Below are positions 49,580 to 57,849 of a stretch of 64,000 bases of DNA, piece after piece. The notes under the pieces are model-generated. The model worked only from the letters and a program-made list of their open reading frames with translations, was not told the DNA's origin and made no database searches. How positions within the stretch are numbered: position 1 is the stretch's first letter; every line of letters begins with the position of its first letter. Source of the DNA: Desulfovibrionaceae bacterium (GTDB lineage Bacteria; Desulfobacterota; Desulfovibrionia; Desulfovibrionales; Desulfovibrionaceae); assembly GCA_015709205.1 (NCBI GenBank), contig JACCQO010000013.1, positions 27,719 to 91,718 of the forward strand. Reading direction: 5' to 3'. Position numbers and translations under genes: made by a program.

Positions 49580-50971
49580 ATGAGCATGAGCGCTTCTCTT
49601 CTAAAAGAATTCGAAGCCGTTGTGGGCGCAGAGAACGTGATGACCAGCGAGGTGGACCGACAAACGTATGCCTATGACGGGGCGGTGCTGGAGCCCGTGG
49701 AGCCCGCCGTGGCGCTGCGGCCCGTGACCTCGGAGGCCCTGGGCGCATGCGTCAGGCTCTGCAACGAAAACGGTCTTCCCGTGACCGCGCGCGGCGCGGG
49801 CACCAACCTTTCCGGCGGCACCATCCCGAAACCCGGCGGCGTCGTCATCCTCACGAACAGCCTGAACAAGATCCTCGAGATCAACGAGGAGGACCTCTAC
49901 GCCGTGGTGCAGCCCGGCGTGGTCACCGCCACGTTCGCGGCGGAGGTGCTCAAGCACGGCCTGTTCTACCCGCCGGACCCGGGCAGCATGGCCGTGTCCA
50001 CCCTGGGCGGCAACGTGGCCGAAAACGCGGGCGGCCTGCGCGGCCTCAAGTACGGCGTGACCAAGGACTACGTCATGGGCGTGGACTTCTTCGACGTCGA
50101 GGGCGGCCTGGTCAAGACCGGCTCGCGCACGGTCAAGTGCGTCACCGGCTACAACCTGTCGGGGCTCATGATCGCCTCCGAAGGCACCCTGGGCGTGTTC
50201 AACGAAATCACGCTCAAGCTCGTTCCGCCGCCGGCCGCGCAAAAGGCCATGATGGCCGTCTACGACAGCATGGACAAGGCGGCCGCCAGCGTGGCCGCCA
50301 TCATCGCGGCCAAGATCCTGCCCTGTACCTTGGAATTCCTGGACAAGCCCACCATCCAGTACGTGGAGGACTTCTGCAAGGCGGGCATGCCCACGGATGC
50401 GGACGCCATCCTGCTCATCGAGGTGGACGGCCACCCCGCCCAGGTGGAGGACGACGCCCAGAAGGTGGTGGACATCTGCAAGAAGGTCGGCGCCCTGTCC
50501 GTGGACATGGCCCAGAACGCGGCGCAACGCGACTCCCTGTGGACGGCCCGCCGCGCCGCGCTCCCGGCCCTCGCCCGCGCCAGGCCGACCATCGTGCTCG
50601 AAGACGCCACGGTGCCCCGCTCCAAGTTCCCGGCCATGGTCAGGGACATCTGCGACATCGCGGCCAAGTACAAGGTGGACGTGGCCACCTTCGGCCACGC
50701 CGGCGACGGCAACCTGCACCCCTCCCTCCTGTGCGACCGCCGGGACAAGGAGGAGATGCACCGGATCGAACTGGCCGTGGACGAGATCTTCGACAGGGCC
50801 CTGTCCTACCACGGCACCCTGTCCGGCGAGCACGGCATCGGCATGTCCAAGTCCAAATGGATGGAAAAGGAGACCTCCAGGGCCACCATCGAGTATTCGT
50901 TGCGCATGAAGAAGGCCATCGACCCGAAGAACATCCTCAACCCCACCAAGATCATCGAGGGAAGGGGGTAG
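49580..50971 (+). CDS. glcD: FAD-binding D-lactate/glycolate dehydrogenase subunit (GlcD family)
   Basis: A 463-residue flavoprotein of the GlcD/VAO family that oxidises D-lactate (or glycolate) to pyruvate. The FAD-binding PP-loop region reads PVTARGAGTNLSGGTIPKPGGVVI, then GGNVAENAGGLRGLKYGVTKDYV. The C-terminal cap ends with FGHAGDGNLHPSLL and GEHGIGMSKSKWM, the metal/FAD contacts of the family. ATG 49580 follows AGGAGA. The Fe-S partner gene begins three bases after its stop, so they are coupled. Position after lctP and por matches the Desulfovibrio lactate operon. Confidence 0.94.
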   Translation: MSMSASLLKEFEAVVGAENVMTSEVDRQTYAYDGAVLEPVEPAVALRPVTSEALGACVRLCNENGLPVTARGAGTNLSGGTIPKPGGVVILTNSLNKILEINEEDLYAVVQPGVVTATFAAEVLKHGLFYPPDPGSMAVSTLGGNVAENAGGLRGLKYGVTKDYVMGVDFFDVEGGLVKTGSRTVKCVTGYNLSGLMIASEGTLGVFNEITLKLVPPPAAQKAMMAVYDSMDKAAASVAAIIAAKILPCTLEFLDKPTIQYVEDFCKAGMPTDADAILLIEVDGHPAQVEDDAQKVVDICKKVGALSVDMAQNAAQRDSLWTARRAALPALARARPTIVLEDATVPRSKFPAMVRDICDIAAKYKVDVATFGHAGDGNLHPSLLCDRRDKEEMHRIELAVDEIFDRALSYHGTLSGEHGIGMSKSKWMEKETSRATIEYSLRMKKAIDPKNILNPTKIIEGRG

Positions 50972-50974
50972 GTC

Positions 50975-52267
50975 ATGGCCGAGGTGAAGGAACTCGCTCG
51001 GATGCTCATGGAACTGGACGACCAGATGGCCACCTGCATGAAGTGCGGGATGTGCCAGGCGGTCTGCCCGGTGTTCGCCGAAACCCTGCGCGAGGCGGAC
51101 GTGACCCGCGGCAAGATCGCCCTCCTGGAGAATCTGGCCCATGAAATGGTCAAGGACCCCAAAGGGGTCCAGGAAAAACTGAACAAATGCCTGTTGTGCG
51201 GCTCGTGCGCGGCCGGTTGTCCCAGCGGCGTGAAGATCATGGACATCTTCCTCAATGCCCGGATGATCATCAACGGCTACATGGGCCTGTCGCCCGCCAA
51301 GCGTTTCGTCCTGCACAGCATGCTGGCCAAGCCCAAGCTGTTCAACGCGCTCATGGGCATGGCCGGCAAATTCCAGGGGCTGGTCACCAGACCGGCCAAC
51401 GCCGCCATGGGCACCTCGTGCGCCCCGGTGTTCTCCTCCATGATCGGCGACCGCCACTTCACGCCCCTGGCCAAGACCTCGCTGCACAGCGCCGTCGGAA
51501 CCGTGAACACCGCGGCGGGGCAGTCGGGAATCAAGGTCGCCTTCTTTCCCGGCTGCATGGCGGATAAGATGTACACGCAGGTGGGCCACGCGGCCCTCAA
51601 GGTCTTCGCCCACCATGGGGTGGGGGTCTATCTGCCCGACGCGCAGGCCTGTTGCGGCATTCCCTCCCTGGCCTCGGGCGACAAGGAGTCCTACGAGGCC
51701 CTGGTCCGCTACAACGCGGACATCCTCTCCAGGGAAAACTACGACTACCTCGTGACCCCCTGCGGCACCTGCACGGAGACCATCAGGAACATCTGGCCGT
51801 TGCTGATGGACGGCTATCCGGACGACCTCAAGGAAAGGATCCGCTCGATCTCCGGGCGCACCATGGACATCAACGCCTTCCTGGTGGACGTGATCGGCGT
51901 CAAGGCGGTGGAGAGCGCGTCCGACGCCCACACCGTCACGATCCACGACTCCTGCCACCTGAAGAAGTCCCTGGGCGTCTCCGCGCAACTGCGGACCCTG
52001 GTCCGGGCCAACCCGCACTACAAGGTGGTGGAGATGAACGAGGCGGATCGCTGTTGCGGCTGCGGCGGCAGCTTCACCCTGTACCACTACGACCTGTCCA
52101 AGCGGATCGGCCGCCGCAAGCGCGACAACATCGCGGCCAGCGGCGCGGAGATGGTCGCCACGGGCTGCCCGGCCTGCATGATGCAGATCTACGACATGCT
52201 GTCCCAGGCGGGAGATCGCAATCCCGTCAAGCACCCCATCGAAATCTACGCCGAAACCCTTCCATAA
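50975..52267 (+). CDS. glcF: Fe-S oxidoreductase partner of lactate dehydrogenase (GlcF/CCG-domain family)
   Basis: A 430-residue protein. Two [4Fe-4S] motifs (CMKCGMCQAVCPVF and CLLCGSCAAGCPSG) lie in the first 90 residues. Two CCG domains follow: FFPGCMAD with ACCGIP, and HDSCHLKKS with RCCGCGGSF, which bind a further cluster in GlcF and heterodisulfide reductase. It passes electrons from the flavoprotein to the membrane quinone pool or another carrier. No membrane helix is seen. It is the last gene of the lactate block here; pta and ackA, which follow in D. vulgaris, are absent at this place. Confidence 0.94.
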   Translation: MAEVKELARMLMELDDQMATCMKCGMCQAVCPVFAETLREADVTRGKIALLENLAHEMVKDPKGVQEKLNKCLLCGSCAAGCPSGVKIMDIFLNARMIINGYMGLSPAKRFVLHSMLAKPKLFNALMGMAGKFQGLVTRPANAAMGTSCAPVFSSMIGDRHFTPLAKTSLHSAVGTVNTAAGQSGIKVAFFPGCMADKMYTQVGHAALKVFAHHGVGVYLPDAQACCGIPSLASGDKESYEALVRYNADILSRENYDYLVTPCGTCTETIRNIWPLLMDGYPDDLKERIRSISGRTMDINAFLVDVIGVKAVESASDAHTVTIHDSCHLKKSLGVSAQLRTLVRANPHYKVVEMNEADRCCGCGGSFTLYHYDLSKRIGRRKRDNIAASGAEMVATGCPACMMQIYDMLSQAGDRNPVKHPIEIYAETLP

Positions 52268-52368
52268 ACCTGTGCAACGGGCCGGACGGGACCTCCCGCC
52301 CGGCTCGCCACGGGACGGCCGTCCCCATTTGCAGACGCTTTCGCGAGAAACGGAGTACAAACAGGGTG

Positions 52369-52659
52369 CTAGGAACTTTGCTTGGCCTCCGCATCCCACC
52401 TGGCCTCTTCTTCCTTCTTGTACTTCAGGGCCACGTCGATCATGTCTCGTAAATCGACAAGCCGTTCGTCGGTCAGGTGGAGTGAAATTGGAGGTTCGGC
52501 TCCTTCAACCCCACCAATGTCCATGATGCTCGAGGCGATAGACCTCCCCACATAAAGCGTGAAGTTGTGGCCGAACCGACAGGGCTGATAGGTGGCGACC
52601 AACCGGCTGTCCCCATTCAGCGCCCTGGTAATTGCTGGTGAATCTTTATGCCCGAACAT
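52369..52659 (-). CDS. Hypothetical 96-residue protein
   Basis: A small soluble protein beginning MFGHKDSPAITRALNGDSRL, with GGAGAGGCGGC just before the ATG. The middle (ATYQPCRFGHNFTLYVGR) looks like beta strands and the end is a charged helix (DMIDVALKYKKEEEARWDAEAK). I do not recognise a family. It lies between the lactate genes and the SUMF1-domain pair, in the accessory zone, and may be part of that accessory set. Confidence 0.65.
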   Translation of the reverse strand: MFGHKDSPAITRALNGDSRLVATYQPCRFGHNFTLYVGRSIASSIMDIGGVEGAEPPISLHLTDERLVDLRDMIDVALKYKKEEEARWDAEAKQSS

Positions 52660-52949
52660 GCCGCCTCTCCGTTTTGGGTTTCAATTGGATTGGGTGTGCT
52701 CTTTTATCTAGTTCAAAGGCGCTGCGGCCCCCCATCCCTGTAACATTCCACTCCGTTGGGAGGATGTGGGCTTTGCCGGGGAACGGGCCTGCGTCGGCAC
52801 CAGAAATTGTCGGGACGGTTCCCTTGTGTATGACTGGATTTCCATGGCCAGGGAGCTGCGGGAGATCGGGTGAACTGTAGTCGAGAGGCCTAGCCTCACG
52901 CGTTGGGAGGCCAAGGCGTAGCCTTCTCTGGCCACGCAAGGGAAGCGAC

Positions 52950-53786
52950 TCAATGCCGCCTGCGCTCCGGCTCGTCCGCCTCGCGCACAAGGCGGAAGCC
53001 CGTCGTGTCGTAAATATCGTCCGATGCGACATAACGGCTCGCTAAGCTGAACCATCTATCGGCCATCCTCCAGCTCCCGCCGCGAACAACCCATCCGTCA
53101 TCACTGTCAAAGGAGAAGTTTACGGGATTATGGCGCGCATGATGTAGATACGCCATTGCGTGGAAAGCATCCTCACACCATTCGTGAACATTGCCGACCA
53201 TATCATAAAGTCCGAATTGATTCGGCTTGAAGGATCCCACGGGAGCCGTCGTGGAATACTCATCCTTGCACGGGAAGGGAATCACCGCATAGCGGATCAC
53301 TTTTTTCTTCGATGCATCAAGAATGTTGGCATATTCGCAAATCGAATCGATGTCGTCCCCCCAGTAGAACCGCGTTGTCGTCCCGGCCCTGGCCGCATAC
53401 TCCCATTCGGCTTCCGTGGGCAGGCGCATCCGATAGTCGTTCTTCGCGTTGAGCGCCTCCAGGAAATCCTCCACCCGTCCTCGGGACACGCTGTCCACGG
53501 GCCGAAGGTCTCCCCTGTTTTCGGAGGGGTTGCGCCACATCAGCGCGCTCCACTCCTTTTGCGTCACCTCGTACCTGCCCATCCAGAAGCCATCCACGCA
53601 GACCTCGTGAACATGCTCATGGAACCGGACCGTTCCGCTCCCCATCATGAAACAGCCGCCGGGAATGTAGACGAACTCCATGCCGGTAACGGGCTCGCGC
53701 CAGATGTCGCCGGGGCCGGCGGCGAGAGCGCCGCAGGGAAGCGAAAGGATCAGAAGCGGCAGGAGCAACATGATCGACGAAGGCAT
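52950..53786 (-). CDS. Secreted SUMF1/FGE-fold protein, downstream tandem copy
   Basis: A 278-residue protein with a signal peptide (MPSSIMLLLPLLILSLPCGALA) and one formylglycine-generating-enzyme-like (SUMF1) domain: GMEFVYIPGGCFMMGS, FWMGRYEVTQKEWSALMW, RLPTEAEWEYAARAGT, FGLYDMVGNVHEWCED and WVVRGGSW. The pair of catalytic cysteines used by true FGE is not in its expected C-terminal place, so it is probably a binding protein of this fold. It is a near copy of the upstream gene, 14 bases away. Long stretches are identical in DNA, and differences cluster at the signal peptide and the region 200-250. Confidence 0.88.
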   Translation of the reverse strand: MPSSIMLLLPLLILSLPCGALAAGPGDIWREPVTGMEFVYIPGGCFMMGSGTVRFHEHVHEVCVDGFWMGRYEVTQKEWSALMWRNPSENRGDLRPVDSVSRGRVEDFLEALNAKNDYRMRLPTEAEWEYAARAGTTTRFYWGDDIDSICEYANILDASKKKVIRYAVIPFPCKDEYSTTAPVGSFKPNQFGLYDMVGNVHEWCEDAFHAMAYLHHARHNPVNFSFDSDDGWVVRGGSWRMADRWFSLASRYVASDDIYDTTGFRLVREADEPERRRH

Positions 53787-53800
53787 GCGGTGAAAAGGAA

Positions 53801-54643
53801 TCAATGTCGCCTGCGCTCCGGCTCGTCCGCCTCGCGCACAAGGCGGAAGCCCGTCGTGTCGTAAATATCGTCCGATGCGGCATTGCGACTCGCAATGCTG
53901 AATCGTCCCTCCGTCATTACCCAACTTCCGCCGCGCACAACCCACCCATCATATTCCCCCGGGGTATAATTGACGGGATTTTTAACGGCATGGAGCTTAT
54001 AGGCATCTTCATTGTAGACGTCTTCACACCACTCATCAACATTCCCTATCATGTCGTAGAGGCCGAATTGATTCGGCTTGAAGGAGCCCACGGGAGCCGT
54101 CGTGGAATATTCATCCTTGCACGGGAAGGGAATTGCCGCATAGCGGATTACCTTTTTTTTCGATGCATCAAGAATGTTTGCATATTCGCAAATCGCATCG
54201 GTGCCGTCCCCCCAGTAGAACCGCGTTGTCGTTCCGGCCCTGGCCGCATACTCCCATTCCGCCTCCGTGGGCAGGCGCATCCGATAGTCGTTCTTCGCGT
54301 TGAGCGCCTCCAGGAAATCCTCCACCCGTCCTCGGGACACGCTGTCCACGGGCCGAAGGTCTCCCCTGTTTTCGGAGGGGTTGCGCCACATCAGCGCGCT
54401 CCACTCCTTTTGCGTCACCTCGTACCTGCCCATCCAGAAGCTATCCACGCAGACCTCGTGAACGGGTTGCAGGAAGCGGGTCGCATTGCTCCCCATCATG
54501 AAACAGCCACCGGGAATGTAGACGAACTCCATGCCGGTAACGGGCTCGCGCCAGATGTCACCGGGGCCGGCGGCGAAGCCCGCAGCCGGGGCGAACCATG
54601 TCGCCCCGATCAAGAAGACAATCAGTATGCTGATTCGCTTCAT
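53801..54643 (-). CDS. Secreted SUMF1/FGE-fold protein, upstream tandem copy
   Basis: A 280-residue protein with signal peptide MKRISILIVFLIGATWFAPAAGFA followed by the same SUMF1-type domain as its neighbour (GMEFVYIPGGCFMMGS, LPTEAEWEYAARAG, GLYDMIGNVDEWCED, WVVRGGSW, ending TGFRLVREADEPERRRH as in the copy). The repeat offset between the two genes is about 851 bases. It begins 138 bases after the stop of a toxin-like gene on the same strand, so one or both could be its periplasmic immunity or partner protein. That is inference from position. Confidence 0.88.
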   Translation of the reverse strand: MKRISILIVFLIGATWFAPAAGFAAGPGDIWREPVTGMEFVYIPGGCFMMGSNATRFLQPVHEVCVDSFWMGRYEVTQKEWSALMWRNPSENRGDLRPVDSVSRGRVEDFLEALNAKNDYRMRLPTEAEWEYAARAGTTTRFYWGDGTDAICEYANILDASKKKVIRYAAIPFPCKDEYSTTAPVGSFKPNQFGLYDMIGNVDEWCEDVYNEDAYKLHAVKNPVNYTPGEYDGWVVRGGSWVMTEGRFSIASRNAASDDIYDTTGFRLVREADEPERRRH

Positions 54644-54781
54644 TTTTTGGCTCTTCCCTCCCCACCCGCCTCGATCCGATGCGCTACCTTATATGCAGGG
54701 AGATGGGGCATCAAGTCTCCCTGGCGTCCTTCCGCTCCAACAATGAAACGGCGGGGCCGTCATCCGTCGTCCGTTGTTGCA

Positions 54782-55627
54782 TCACCAACCGCCCCGGTCG
54801 TAACCCTTCCGAATGTTCCTGTTGTCCTTGGGATCATCAAAGTATGTATCCCAATAGGAGATATTGGATGTCCCCTGTTTGATCTGGTATGCACCTGCGG
54901 CCGCTTCGGCAAATGTTATGTTGACTCCCATTTCTTTGATCATTAACCCATAGTTGTAGTTTCCGAATGCTTCATATAGTCCTCTTGTATCTTGATAGTG
55001 TCTGCTTTTATAATCATATTTTGCTGCAGATTTGAAATTTTTGTATATCCAGAAGCACTTCATTAAAAATATCCAGTTAATTTTTTGCAAATTACGAACA
55101 GCAACATTTCCAAATGACAAGAATACGATAATTTTTTCAATTTTCTCTCCATATTCCTCACACGCTTTTTTTGCATTTCGAAAGTCTTCAATGTTGTCGG
55201 CAATGTCAACGTCCGACGGCACGATAATGTCGATGCGGCCATGTAATATATAGCCTTTGTATTCCTTGAGTTCGCACTTGCAGTTCGGATGGGGGCGGTC
55301 TGGTTTTTTTTCGAAATATATCCCCTCGAGAGCTTGGCATTTCTTGCAGGCTCCCTGCTTGGGATGAAACATCCAAAACGTTGCCCCTGAATCCGTTGCC
55401 TGCCCGGAGCCCGGGTCTTCCGCCCACGTGAAGAACTCCTTGATGGTCTCGATCAGGGATCCCATTCCTTGGCGCTGTCGCGGGGCCTCCCCGCTTGCCG
55501 GGTTCCCCTGCCGAGTGCCTTGGGTCCGCGGCTTTGCCGACAACGCGACCTCGGCATACATCCGTTTGGGCAGGCCGTGAATGAGCTGGTCATCACCGAT
55601 GTGTTGAACAAAACGTTTTGCAGGCAT
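54782..55627 (-). CDS. Polymorphic toxin type 44-like protein with CxxC/HPNCKC insert
   Basis: A 281-residue protein. The first ~60 residues are basic and unlike the rest. Residues about 85-125 carry FHPKQGACKKCQALEGIYFE ... PHPNCKCELKEY, the Cys/His pattern found in phage head-morphogenesis (minor capsid) proteins and some toxins. The last ~70 residues (EAFGNYNYGLMIKEMGV, AAGAYQIKQGTSNISYWDTYFDDPKDNRNIRKGYDRGG) resemble the polymorphic toxin type 44 domain. The middle is AT-rich and Lys-rich, unlike nearby genes. ATG 55627 follows AAAGGAGAAGCCC. No N-terminal delivery domain is recognised. The toxin assignment is by pattern recall and needs a profile search. Confidence 0.65.
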   Translation of the reverse strand: MPAKRFVQHIGDDQLIHGLPKRMYAEVALSAKPRTQGTRQGNPASGEAPRQRQGMGSLIETIKEFFTWAEDPGSGQATDSGATFWMFHPKQGACKKCQALEGIYFEKKPDRPHPNCKCELKEYKGYILHGRIDIIVPSDVDIADNIEDFRNAKKACEEYGEKIEKIIVFLSFGNVAVRNLQKINWIFLMKCFWIYKNFKSAAKYDYKSRHYQDTRGLYEAFGNYNYGLMIKEMGVNITFAEAAAGAYQIKQGTSNISYWDTYFDDPKDNRNIRKGYDRGGW

Positions 55628-55956
55628 GGGCTTCTCCTTTGTGGTGTGCGGTGCGAGGGGGGGGCTGGTGCTGCCCACGGGCCACAGGGCATGATGGTCC
55701 AGCGGCCAGGGCCGGGTGACTTCGCAAAAGAGCGAGGAAAGAAGAGGGGGCAGGGCGGGACAACACGAAAGAGCGCCGGGCATTCCGTCCGTGGCAGGAG
55801 GGAAGCGCTGAAGCGCTTGAGGGTTAGGAAGAGCGTTGGGGCGAACGGCGTCGGACGACACCAAAGGAGGATAGCAGGCAGATCGCTATTTCTTGATAAT
55901 ATTTACATATAACTGCCCGTTTTGTCAACTGAAAGAAACAGGGCCGGGTCTGCCCC
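55628..55956. other. Leader and promoter region of the toxin-like gene
   Basis: About 330 bases without a supportable gene, between the toxin-like gene and the tRNA-Asp terminator. It has an AT-rich patch at 55890-55930 containing the candidate promoter at 55900-55928. Confidence 0.5.
55900..55928 (-). promoter_or_regulatory. Candidate sigma-70 promoter of the toxin-like gene
   Basis: On the minus strand a perfect -35 TTGACA (55923-55928) is followed after 17 bases by TAAATA (55900-55905). It would give a leader of ~270 bases before the ATG at 55627. It lies immediately downstream of the tRNA-Asp terminator. Confidence 0.4.
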
Positions 55957-55991
55957 AAAGAAAAAGGCCTTGGGATTTCTCCCAAGGCCTT
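55957..55991 (-). terminator. Terminator of the tRNA-Val/tRNA-Asp transcript
   Basis: A perfect 12-bp stem AAGGCCTTGGGA / TCCCAAGGCCTT with GAAA loop (minus strand), then TTTCTTT. It begins eight bases after the tRNA-Asp CCA. Its core is shared with the hairpin at 26891 and, less well, with that at 27818. Confidence 0.9.
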
Positions 55992-55999
55992 GTTCTTTC

Positions 56000-56076
<77 letters not shown>

Positions 56077-56085
56077 GCGCTTATA

Positions 56086-56161
56086 TGGTGGGCGGTGCAG
56101 GGCTCGAACCTGCGACCCTCGGCTTGTAAGGCCGATGCTCTCCCAGCTGAGCTAACCGCCC
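56086..56161 (-). tRNA. tRNA-Val (anticodon TAC)
   Basis: A complete 76-base tRNA with encoded CCA. The acceptor stem is GGGCGGT / ACCGCCC with discriminator A, the D-arm is GCTCAGCTGGGAGAGC, the anticodon loop is CTTACAA (anticodon TAC) and the T-arm contains GGTTCGAGCC. It is nine bases upstream of tRNA-Asp and shares its promoter and terminator. Confidence 0.98.
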
Positions 56162-56891
56162 GAAGACGGACCTTCTAAACAGACTGGGCAAGCGTGTCAA
56201 TACGATTCGAGCTGATGGGTGGTCAAGCACCCGCCCTTTGGTCCCCGCCGTAGCGGGAAGCACTGTCTAAAACGATCGCCGATCTTTTTCAACTCTTTTC
56301 TTGCCTGGCGGCAAAAAATTTTTCTAATGCTTCAATCATTTGAATTTGGTAGCTATTCTCCGCCTGTTTTGACCTCTTGGGGAAAAATCGTCTCCGTGCC
56401 GCTAATGCTTCGCCCGGGCGCGTCGATACGCTTGTTGTCGGCGCGCAAGACCACCCCGCAGCATCGGCCGCAACAAGCCGGAACCAGAGGGGAGACAGGG
56501 CGGCGCTGCCCAGCAGCGGTCCGCCGCCGACACCGCCACCGCACACCCGGGGCGGCCTCGCTTGAGGGGGGAATCCTCAAAGCAGGTCGCCCTTTTTCAT
56601 TGGAAAAAAGCCGGCCCGGAGGCCGCCCGCCTTGGGGCATGACCGGGCCGCACGCCCCGGCACATCGTGCCGCACGATGCTGCATCGCTGCACCGTCGTC
56701 TTTTCACGGACGATGCGGGGCTCCCGGCACTCCCGTGCGGCCGATGCCGTTCTGCAACAGTAGCACAATCATCATCGAATCCCAAGAGAGGTTAATTTTC
56801 CCTAATTCCCCGGCGAATTAATAAAGCCGCCGCGACAAGGCGCCGAAGAGAGGGGTAACAGTCGCACAAAACCCTCACAGGAGGAGCAGTC
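56162..56891. other. Intergenic region between tRNA operon and acidic protein gene
   Basis: About 730 bases without a supportable gene. It contains the tRNA promoter at 56172-56200 and, at the right end, the strong AGGAGGAGCAGTC ribosome binding site of the next gene. An AT-rich patch lies at 56290-56400. I see nothing else. Confidence 0.5.
56172..56200 (-). promoter_or_regulatory. Sigma-70 promoter of the tRNA operon
   Basis: Minus strand: -35 TTGACA (56195-56200), 17-base spacer, -10 TAGAAG (56172-56177). The predicted start is just before the tRNA-Val 5' end. Confidence 0.75.
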
Positions 56892-57470
56892 ATGGATATG
56901 GAAATAAATTTCGCAGCGGGATTGGGCACCACGACCACCACGGATCAGCTCGAGCGCATTCGTGAGCAGATGGCCAAAAAGGGCCTGCAGGGGCTGGGCG
57001 AGGAGGACGAGAAGGACCAGGACGGCACGTCCGCGATTTCGAGCGATTCGGTCTCGTTTTCCGAGGAAGCGTTGGCCCTGGCCGCGCAGCTGGTGCAGAG
57101 CGGCGATTCGTCCGGCACCACCGAGGACTCCACCGCGGACACCACGAGCAGCGGCAAGGACAGCTCGACCACGACCACGTCCGGTTCGGGCACCAAGGTC
57201 ACTGTGGGCGGCGCCGGCGCCGCGGCGCAGGCGGCCTCCGGCAGCGGCGGCTCGGGCGGCAGCGAGGAGACCACTTCCTCCACCACCGAGGACCAGATCG
57301 ACGAGCTGGAGCAGGAGATCGACGAGCTGGAGGAGGAAATCTCCGAGCTGGAGGCCAAGGCCGCCACGGACGAGGATGCCAAGACCAAGCTCAACGCCAA
57401 GCGCGTGGAGCTTTCGACCAAGCAGGCCGAACTGTCCGAACTCGAGTCCCAGTCCTCGGACACCGAGTAG
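56892..57470 (+). CDS. Acidic Ser/Thr/Gly-rich protein with C-terminal coiled coil
   Basis: A 192-residue protein of unknown function. The N-terminus (MDMEINFAAGLGTTTTTDQLERIREQM) is followed by a low-complexity region rich in Ser, Thr, Gly and Asp (about 65-130) and a heptad-like coiled coil (IDELEQEIDELEEEISELEA, about 137-190) with no aromatic residues. There is no signal peptide, membrane span or Cys. The layout vaguely recalls FlxA-like or flagellar-associated coiled-coil proteins, but I cannot assign it. AGGAGGAGCAGTC precedes the ATG and a hairpin follows the stop, so it is probably a single-gene transcript. Confidence 0.75.
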   Translation: MDMEINFAAGLGTTTTTDQLERIREQMAKKGLQGLGEEDEKDQDGTSAISSDSVSFSEEALALAAQLVQSGDSSGTTEDSTADTTSSGKDSSTTTTSGSGTKVTVGGAGAAAQAASGSGGSGGSEETTSSTTEDQIDELEQEIDELEEEISELEAKAATDEDAKTKLNAKRVELSTKQAELSELESQSSDTE

Positions 57471-57471
57471 G

Positions 57472-57487
57472 GCAGCAACGCTGCTGC
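57472..57487 (+). terminator. Short hairpin after the acidic protein gene
   Basis: Stem GCAGCA / TGCTGC with ACGC loop, two bases after the stop, followed by ACCCTTTT. The stem is short but the T-run and position fit a terminator. Confidence 0.55.
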
Positions 57488-57849
57488 ACCCTTTTCGCGG
57501 TCGTCGCGTGCCGCGGGCGGGCCTGGGTTTTCCCCCCGCCCGCGCACGGCGACCGCGTCTTCACTTCCGGATTGTTGCAAGGTTTCCGGCCGTATTCGCC
57601 ATGCCGTGATCAGCTTCACCCCTGATGCAGGCCGGGCCATGCGGTAGCCTTTTCTCCCGTGGATTCTAAACCGCGTCTTCCCGTGTCCACTGTCCCCGAG
57701 CCTCAGGGCGCATCCGGCGCAACGCGGCGGCAGCCCGGCAAGCCCGCTCCGCTCTCCTCCGTTCCCGCTTCTCCCGCGCCCGCACCCGCCCGTTCGGCAT
57801 CCACGCGCTCTCGACAGTCACCCCCACCCGCCTCCCCCCAGCTCTTCGC
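57488..57849. other. Intergenic region between convergent genes
   Basis: About 360 bases, GC-rich. No supportable gene, tRNA or clear terminator for the minus-strand activator gene. Confidence 0.5.
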
